The position numbers were made by a program, and so were the translations under genes. 64,000 bases of DNA from Cobetia marina (GTDB lineage Bacteria > Pseudomonadota > Gammaproteobacteria > Pseudomonadales > Halomonadaceae): assembly GCF_001720485.1 (NCBI RefSeq), contig NZ_CP017114.1:1860001-1924000 (forward strand), given 5' to 3'. The notes under the pieces are model-generated. The model was not told the origin of the DNA and did not search any database. It was given only the letters and a program-made list of their open reading frames with translations. Every line of letters begins with the position of its first letter. The first letter of the stretch is position 1. This document shows positions 54,996 through 61,137 of the stretch, piece after piece.

Positions 54996-56627
54996 ATGAC
55001 GGGATACAACACAGCTGGATCCACCCGAGCACTGCCTGAACCACGCGGACAGGGTCGTCTCAAGACTCTGGCGACGATGGTTGCCATCAGCGCGGCAGGC
55101 TTGGCGCTGTCAGCCTGCGGCACCGTACAGCCTGAGCCTCTGGATCGTCAGGATATCGCGACCGCCATCCAGAGTGATGAGATGCTCTTCGAGCAGATGA
55201 CACCGGCCATCACCGAGCCACTTGATCTCAATCACGCGATGGCGCGCGCGCTGAAGTACAACCTCGACAATCGCGTCAAGCTGATGGAACAGGCGTTGGC
55301 CGAGCAGAGCTTCAATCTGGCCAAGATGGACATGCTCCCGGTATTGGCGGCAAATGCCGGTTTCACCAGCCGCAACAATGAAGATGCCTCCTCGAGCGAG
55401 AACGTGCGTACCGGCGTGCAGAGCCTTGCCCAGTCGACCTCTGTCGACAAGGACCGTACCGATGCCGATCTACGTCTTTCCTGGAACGTGCTGGATTTCG
55501 GTGTCAGCTACCTGAAGGCCAAGCAGGAGGCGGACCGCTTCCTGATCGTCAAGAATGCCCGGCGTGACATCATGGCCAAGCTGCTTCAGCAGACGCGCAG
55601 CGCCTATTGGAAGGCCGCGGTGACGCAGAAGTTGAAGCCGCGCATCGATGCCTTGCTGATAGACACCGAAAAGGCGCTCGCCCAGCTGGATCAGATCCAG
55701 CGCGAACGACTCCGGGCGCCGTTGGATGTCCTGCAGGAGCAGCGCCAGCTGCTCTCCATCATGCGCAATCTCAAGAGCTTGCAGCGTTCCGTCGAGACTT
55801 CGCAGATCGAACTGGCCAGCCTGATCAATCAGGCCCCCAATGTCGAGATCCCCTTGCAGGCGCCGAGCCAGTTGCCGGCACTTCCTCCGTTGCCTTCCAA
55901 TGACCTGGATGTGCTGGAGCGTGTCGCGCTGGCCAACAGTGGGGAATACGTCGGCCAGCTCTACAATGCCCGTATCGCGCAACGTGAAGCGCGCAAGAGC
56001 ATGGTGCGACTGTTGCCGGGGCTGGAGTTCTCCTACAGCGCCAATTACGACAGCAACAGCTATCTGTACAACGATACCTGGGCACAGGCAGGGGTGAGGA
56101 TCAGCTGGAATATCTTCCGTCTGTTTGCCATCGATGAGATCAAGGCTCAGAACGAGGCGCGTGATCAGATGGTGGAGGCTCGTCGTCTGGCCAGCAACAT
56201 GGCGACGTTGGCCCGCGTCAATCTTGGCTGGCAGCAATACCATAATTCGCTGGAAAGTCTCAGTATCGCCCAGCGATTCCAGGCACTGGATGAGCAGATC
56301 GCGGACTTCAGCAAGCAGGCGCGGGCAAGCCGTGCGATCTCGGGGACGCAATCCCTGCTAAACCAGGCCAAGGCATTGAACTCGGTGTTGAGCAATTCAT
56401 TGGCCTATGCCGATGCGCAGGATGCCTATGGAGGTTTCCTGTTCAGTCTGGGCTTCAATCCGGTGCCCGAGGATTATCAGCGTTATGACGTGGATACCCT
56501 GGCCAGCAATCTGGATGCCTCCTTCCAGCAATGGTCTGGTGGCAGTCTGCCGTTGCAGGATCCGGCCCTCTGGCTGGAAGTCCAGTCCGAGACAACCAAT
56601 GCACAGGACGGTCAGGCCAGTCTCTGA
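54996..56627 (+). CDS. TolC/OprM-like outer-membrane channel lipoprotein
   Basis: 543 aa. After a basic N-terminus, a hydrophobic stretch ends in a lipobox (LALSACG), so it is probably lipidated in the outer membrane. Two outer-membrane-efflux repeats follow: long coiled-coil helices (LDLNHAMARALKYNLDNRVKLMEQAL ... QTRSAYWKAAVTQKL, and NEARDQMVEARRLASNMATLARVN) and beta strands (DADLRLSWNVLDFG; AGVRISWNIFRLF). It should form the trimeric exit duct of a trans-envelope exporter. It lies 126 nt after the giant gene and 34 nt before the first adaptor, so it belongs to the same cluster. Confidence 0.9.
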   Translation: MTGYNTAGSTRALPEPRGQGRLKTLATMVAISAAGLALSACGTVQPEPLDRQDIATAIQSDEMLFEQMTPAITEPLDLNHAMARALKYNLDNRVKLMEQALAEQSFNLAKMDMLPVLAANAGFTSRNNEDASSSENVRTGVQSLAQSTSVDKDRTDADLRLSWNVLDFGVSYLKAKQEADRFLIVKNARRDIMAKLLQQTRSAYWKAAVTQKLKPRIDALLIDTEKALAQLDQIQRERLRAPLDVLQEQRQLLSIMRNLKSLQRSVETSQIELASLINQAPNVEIPLQAPSQLPALPPLPSNDLDVLERVALANSGEYVGQLYNARIAQREARKSMVRLLPGLEFSYSANYDSNSYLYNDTWAQAGVRISWNIFRLFAIDEIKAQNEARDQMVEARRLASNMATLARVNLGWQQYHNSLESLSIAQRFQALDEQIADFSKQARASRAISGTQSLLNQAKALNSVLSNSLAYADAQDAYGGFLFSLGFNPVPEDYQRYDVDTLASNLDASFQQWSGGSLPLQDPALWLEVQSETTNAQDGQASL

Positions 56628-56661
56628 ACTAGCCTCCCATCTTGTTTCAACAGGGATGCTG

Positions 56662-57471
56662 ATGATGACCGTTGGACACCAAGTTACCCGTTACCTGCAG
56701 ATCTTCAGTGGATCTCTGCTGCTCGCGGGGACGAGCCTGATGGGTCAGGCTCACGCCGCGGAGCAACCGACCGTTCGCGGGCAGGTCAGTGCCGTCAACT
56801 CCACCATGCTGGCAGCGCCGCTGTCGGGGCGCTTGCTGGAGGTCAATCGACGCGTTGGGGAAGAAGTGAAGCAGGGCGAGGTCCTGGTGCGTTTTGATTG
56901 CCGCTCCCTGAAGGCCGAGCGAGCGGTTGCGAGTGCGCGCCTGTCGGGGGCCAGCTCACAGTACAAGGTCAACAAGCAGTTGGCGCGTTATGACAATGTC
57001 AGCCAGCTGGATGTCGATCTCTCACGAGCGGCAGTCAATGAGGCGAGTTCTTCCGTCAAGCTCTCTGATGTCTACCTGAGCGACTGCACCATCACTGCAC
57101 CCTTTGATGCCGAAGTCATCTCGCGCGTCGTCAACCCCTATCAATTCGTCTCCAATGGAGAGCCGATGCTGGAACTGGTCAGCTCCGACGAGCTGGAGAT
57201 CGAAGCCGTGATACCTGCGATGTGGCTGGGGCAGGTAGGAAGCGACACGCCCATGACGTTCACCGCAGATGCGACGGGCGCCGAGCTCTCCGGCAAGATC
57301 GTCCGGGTCGTGGACAGCATCGACCCTGTCAGCCAGACCCTCAAGGTGATCGCGAGGCCGGATGCCAAGCCGGGGGTGGGTATCAAGCCCGGCATGAGTG
57401 GTGAGGTGCGCTTTCCCTCTCTGAATCCATCAGGCCTTGATGCCGAAGAGAGCGGAGAGGCATCACGATGA
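56662..57471 (+). CDS. Periplasmic adaptor (HlyD/RND-MFP type) 1
   Basis: 269 aa. A signal peptide (YLQIFSGSLLLAGTSLMGQAHA-A) makes it periplasmic without a retained membrane anchor. The lipoyl-like half-motifs flank a short hairpin: STMLAAPLSGRLLEVNRRVGEEVKQGEVLVRFDC and LSDCTITAPFDAEVISRVVNPYQFVSNGEPML, then a beta-barrel (IEAVIPAMWLGQV) and KPGMSGEVRFPS. Three ATGs (56656, 56662, 56665) share one CAGGG site; 56662 has the best spacing. The end overlaps the next gene by 4 nt (ATGA). It probably bridges an inner-membrane component to the TolC-like duct. Confidence 0.88.
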   Translation: MMTVGHQVTRYLQIFSGSLLLAGTSLMGQAHAAEQPTVRGQVSAVNSTMLAAPLSGRLLEVNRRVGEEVKQGEVLVRFDCRSLKAERAVASARLSGASSQYKVNKQLARYDNVSQLDVDLSRAAVNEASSSVKLSDVYLSDCTITAPFDAEVISRVVNPYQFVSNGEPMLELVSSDELEIEAVIPAMWLGQVGSDTPMTFTADATGAELSGKIVRVVDSIDPVSQTLKVIARPDAKPGVGIKPGMSGEVRFPSLNPSGLDAEESGEASR

Positions 57472-58844
57472 ATCGGCGGGTCGAGATGCCAGGCAGTGTC
57501 ACCACGGATCGCCTGGCCGGCCTCATCACGCTGCAAAAGCGTCTGATGAGCGCCAAGGGGCGCAAGGAGGCCGAGTATGTGCTGGTCAACGACACCGGTT
57601 ATCTGTTTCCGGCGCGCCAGATATTGCTGGTTGCCAATGGCAAGCTTTCCGCTCACTCAGGCGCGACGGATGTCGAGCAGCAGAGCCCCTATCTGCATTG
57701 GGTGAGGCGAGTCCTCAAGACGTTCGAGCTTGATCGGCGTGATGTCTCCAGACGCGTCGATGACGCCTCTGCTTCCTCGCCGGATCAGCTGATGCTGCTG
57801 ACGCCCGAGCGTCTCGCCGAGCGGGATGCTGCATTGGGGGCCGACTGGAGTGAATACTGGCCGCGCGAAGGTGTCTGGATTCCCATGGTCTGGCGAGGCC
57901 GGCTCGAGGGCGGTTTGTTGCTGTTGCGGGAAAAGCCGTGGAACGAGGCGGAGCAGCGACTGCTGACCCACTGGGTGCAGGGGGCTGAGCATGTGCTTGC
58001 GCGTCATGCCGGGCGCAAGCGCTCTCCGGTGGGCAAGCGCCTGCTGACGGGAGCCATCGTGGTGATGCTGGGTTTGCTGATGTTGATTCCGGTGCGACTG
58101 TCGGTACTGGGGCAGGCCGAGATCGTTCCTCAGGTCAGCAGCCTCATTCGTTCACCGCTGGATGGCGTGCTGAAGGAATTGGCCGTGGCGCCCAATGATC
58201 CGGTGGAGAAGGGCCAGTTGCTGGCCAGGCTGGACGACGCCGAACTCAAGGGACGGCTTGCGGAAGCCCGGCAGGCACTGGCCGTGGCGCAGGCGGAATA
58301 TGCCCGTGCCCGTCAGCGCGCCTTCACTGATCGGGATGCCAGCGCGGAAGTGCCACTGTTGCTGGCACGAGTGGAGCAGACGCGTGCCGATGTCGACTTT
58401 CTTGAGCAGCAATTGACGCGAGTCCGTGTAGAGGCGCCTCGAGCCGGTGTGGCGATCATCGGGGATGCCAGCGATTGGGCAGGGCGGCCTGTCCAGTTGG
58501 GCGAGCGTCTGCTGGAAGTCGCCGACACTCGCGGGGCTGAGGTGGAAATCTGGCTGCCGAGTGCCGACAACATCCCGCTGCCGGAAGGCGCGAAGGTGTC
58601 CTTGTTCCTCAATGTCGACCCCTCCCAGGTCCGCGATGCCAGTCTGACGCATGTCAATTATCGCGCAGAGCTCGCACCGGACGGTGAGCTTGCCTACCGC
58701 GCGCGTGCCCTGTTGAACGATGCCGAGAACCTGCCACGCGTCGGTTGGCGCGGGACAGCCAAGGTGGAAGGCGAGCAGGTCACGCTTGGCTATTACCTCT
58801 TCCGTCGCCCCTGGGCCACGCTGCGTAGCTGGATCGGGTGGTAG
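57468..58844 (+). CDS. HlyD-like adaptor 2 with cytosolic N-terminal GAF-like domain
   Basis: 458 aa. Residues 1-185 precede the single membrane span and should be cytosolic; GVWIPMVWRGRLEGGLLLLREKP... and the following helix (AEQRLLTHWVQGAEHVLA) resemble a GAF-type domain. The span is about 191-209. The periplasmic part is HlyD-like: SSLIRSPLDGVLKELAVAPNDPVEKGQLLARLDD, a coiled-coil (LAEARQALAVAQAEYARARQ), VRVEAPRAGVAIIGDASDW and LGERLLEVADTRGAEVEIWLP. A cytosolic sensor-like domain on an adaptor is unusual. It is overlapped by its neighbours on both sides (4 and 7 nt), so it is tightly co-translated. Confidence 0.85.
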   Translation: MNRRVEMPGSVTTDRLAGLITLQKRLMSAKGRKEAEYVLVNDTGYLFPARQILLVANGKLSAHSGATDVEQQSPYLHWVRRVLKTFELDRRDVSRRVDDASASSPDQLMLLTPERLAERDAALGADWSEYWPREGVWIPMVWRGRLEGGLLLLREKPWNEAEQRLLTHWVQGAEHVLARHAGRKRSPVGKRLLTGAIVVMLGLLMLIPVRLSVLGQAEIVPQVSSLIRSPLDGVLKELAVAPNDPVEKGQLLARLDDAELKGRLAEARQALAVAQAEYARARQRAFTDRDASAEVPLLLARVEQTRADVDFLEQQLTRVRVEAPRAGVAIIGDASDWAGRPVQLGERLLEVADTRGAEVEIWLPSADNIPLPEGAKVSLFLNVDPSQVRDASLTHVNYRAELAPDGELAYRARALLNDAENLPRVGWRGTAKVEGEQVTLGYYLFRRPWATLRSWIGW

Positions 58845-60949
58845 ATCATGATCTCTCAGACTCCCCCCTGGCGGTATTGCGTGAGGACCTCAAGCTTCAT
58901 CCCGTCGAGCAGGATCGGGATGGAAAGCGTCGCTGGTTGCTGCATGACCCGGTAGCACAGCGCTTCTACCGGTTGGGAGAAGCGGCCATCGAATTGTTGC
59001 CGTTCATACGCGGCGGCCGGGAATCGGTCGCCGCGAAGCAGGCCAGCGAGAGTCTGGGGCGTGACGTTCCCGGAGAGCAGCTGCGTGCCCTGTCGGACTT
59101 TCTGCGGCAGCACGATCTGGTGCGGGGCGATCCAGGACAGCAGGAGCGATACCAACGGCGTCTCGAATCTCGCCCCAAGGGCCTCAAGTGGTTGATGCAT
59201 CACTACCTGTTCGTGCGCATCCCGCTGGCAAATCCTGATCGCTGGTTGAGTCGCCACGTCAACAAGGTACGTTGGCTGGGCAGCAAGGGCTTCTTCTGGA
59301 GTCTATGCGTGCTGTGGCTTCTCGGCGTGTGGTTGACGATTCGGCAGCTGGATACGTTCATCGCGAGCTTCTCCGCGCTGGGCGCTGTCGGAGGATGGCT
59401 GACGCTCGGGGCGGCATTGGTCTTCGTCAAGGTGTTGCATGAACTGGGGCATGCCTTCGTGGCCAAGGCCAAGGGAGTGCGCGTTCCCACCATCGGGGTG
59501 GCCTTCATCGTCGGCTGGCCGGTGCTGTATACCGACACCAGCGATGCCTGGCGCCTCACCGATGCCAAGGATCGCGTCAAGGTGGACGTCGCGGGCGTGG
59601 CGGTAGAGCTATCCATCGCGGTGCTGGCCCTGCTCAGCTGGCATCTGTTGCCCGAGGGGATGGTGCGCACTCTGTGTTTCTGGCTGGCGACGACGACCTG
59701 GATCATGTCGGCACTGGTCAACTTCAATCCCCTGATGCGATTTGATGGCTATTACCTGCTCTCCGATGCCTGGCGTCAGCCCAATCTTGAACCCCGCTCA
59801 CAGGCGCTGGCACGTTGGCAGCTGCGTGAGTGGCTGTTCGGGTTCAAGGAAGTGCCTCCGGAACGTCCGCAACGTGCGTTGGTCGGCTTTGCCATGGGAG
59901 TCTGGGTATATCGCCTGCTGCTGTTTCTCGGGATCGCGTTGGCGGTCTATCACTTCTTCTTCAAGCTTCTCGGCATCGTATTGTTCGCCGTCGAGATCTG
60001 GTACTTCATCATGCGGCCAATCGTGAATGAAATTAGGCGCTGGTTCAGTGAAGGTCGCAAGCCACGTGCCAATCTGGCGTTGTTGAGGACCTGTGTGATC
60101 TTGATGGCGCTCGGCGGACTGCTGGTGTGGCCGTGGCAAGGTGAATTGGGTCTCCCGGGCTGGCTGGAGCAGCCCTCGACACGCCTCGAAGCGCCCTTTG
60201 GTGGTCGAATCAGCCTGGAGGTCGCTCAGGGAGATGATGTGACCGTCGGTGAGTCTCTGGCGGTGGTCAGTGCGCCGGAAGTCGCCCAACGGCTTGCCAC
60301 TGCCAGGCGTCGCGTGCAACAGCTCGACTGGCGTCGCTCTGCCAGCGGGCTGGATCGCAGGTTGTTGCAGGAGAGTCCGGTCATCCAGGCCGATCTTGAC
60401 GTTCAGCGCCAGCGTGTCAGTGCTCTGGAGGCCGAGCAGGCGACAGGGCAGCTGGTGGCCTCATTCACCGGCAAGGTCCATTCGCTCAATCCCGCCTTGA
60501 GGGAGGGCGGCTGGGTTGGAGAGGGGGAATGGGTGATGACGTTGCGCAACCCTGAAAAGGTGACGCTCACGGCCTGGGTAGAGGAAGAGGAGGTGTTGCG
60601 CATTGCACCGGATGCCAGCGCCTGGTTCTACCCCCTCGCGCCAGTGGGGGCGCCGATCGAGATGCGTGTCGTCGGCGTGGACCCCCAGTCGGCCGCGATT
60701 CTGGAGCAGCCCGAGATGGCGGTGCCCTACGGTGGGGAGTTGAAGGTACGTGAGGGAAAGGAAGGTCAGCTGGAGCTGGTTCGCAGTCTGTATCGAGTGA
60801 CACTGGCGCCGGTGGATGCCGCGAAGGCACTTGCCCAGTCGATTCCCGGACGCCGCGGTGTCGTCAAGGTCAAGACTCAGGCCCGCAGTCTGTTGAGTCG
60901 GACCTGGCGTGAGGTGGTGGGGGTCTGGCGCCGCGAATCAGGCTTCTGA
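58838..60949 (+). CDS. Polytopic M50 (site-2-protease-like) protein fused to an adaptor-like C-terminal domain
   Basis: 703 aa. Residues 12-100 form a small PqqD/winged-helix-like domain (LHPVEQDRDGKRRWLLHDP, FYRLGEAAIELL). A membrane region with about eight to ten spans carries the zinc-protease motif HELGHA (201-206) and the second M50 motif NPLMRFDGYYLLSD (297-310), so the metal site looks intact. After the last span (LALLRTCVILMALGGLLVW) comes a periplasmic HlyD-like part: RLEAPFGGRISLEVAQGDDVTVGESLAVV, a short coiled-coil (VIQADLDVQRQRVSALEAEQ) and LVASFTGKVHSL. GTG 58838 overlaps adaptor 2 by 7 nt and has a poor ribosome site. It may be the inner-membrane engine or processing protease of the cluster. 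No ATPase domain is present. Confidence 0.87.
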   Translation: MVDHDLSDSPLAVLREDLKLHPVEQDRDGKRRWLLHDPVAQRFYRLGEAAIELLPFIRGGRESVAAKQASESLGRDVPGEQLRALSDFLRQHDLVRGDPGQQERYQRRLESRPKGLKWLMHHYLFVRIPLANPDRWLSRHVNKVRWLGSKGFFWSLCVLWLLGVWLTIRQLDTFIASFSALGAVGGWLTLGAALVFVKVLHELGHAFVAKAKGVRVPTIGVAFIVGWPVLYTDTSDAWRLTDAKDRVKVDVAGVAVELSIAVLALLSWHLLPEGMVRTLCFWLATTTWIMSALVNFNPLMRFDGYYLLSDAWRQPNLEPRSQALARWQLREWLFGFKEVPPERPQRALVGFAMGVWVYRLLLFLGIALAVYHFFFKLLGIVLFAVEIWYFIMRPIVNEIRRWFSEGRKPRANLALLRTCVILMALGGLLVWPWQGELGLPGWLEQPSTRLEAPFGGRISLEVAQGDDVTVGESLAVVSAPEVAQRLATARRRVQQLDWRRSASGLDRRLLQESPVIQADLDVQRQRVSALEAEQATGQLVASFTGKVHSLNPALREGGWVGEGEWVMTLRNPEKVTLTAWVEEEEVLRIAPDASAWFYPLAPVGAPIEMRVVGVDPQSAAILEQPEMAVPYGGELKVREGKEGQLELVRSLYRVTLAPVDAAKALAQSIPGRRGVVKVKTQARSLLSRTWREVVGVWRRESGF

Positions 60950-60982
60950 GGCAGGAGGGGCTGACGCCCTGGGGTCGGCTTC

Positions 60983-61027
60983 AACGAGACACGCACTGAC
61001 GGCATCGCTGTCAGTGCGTGTCTCGTT
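60983..61027. terminator. Terminator closing the giant-protein/export cluster
   Basis: 18-bp perfect arms (AACGAGACACGCACTGAC and complement) with a 9-nt loop, 34 bp past the M50 stop. TTTC follows on the plus strand. It also lies downstream of the convergent GGDEF-EAL gene. Confidence 0.9.
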
Positions 61028-61137
61028 TCAGAGGCGCGTCCGGACTCTGCCTTTATGCGAGAGGGGCCGTGTCGAGGGGCTGTGCCGAGGGCTGCCACAT
61101 GCTATCGAAAGGACCACAGCGTGATCGGTATCGTCGC

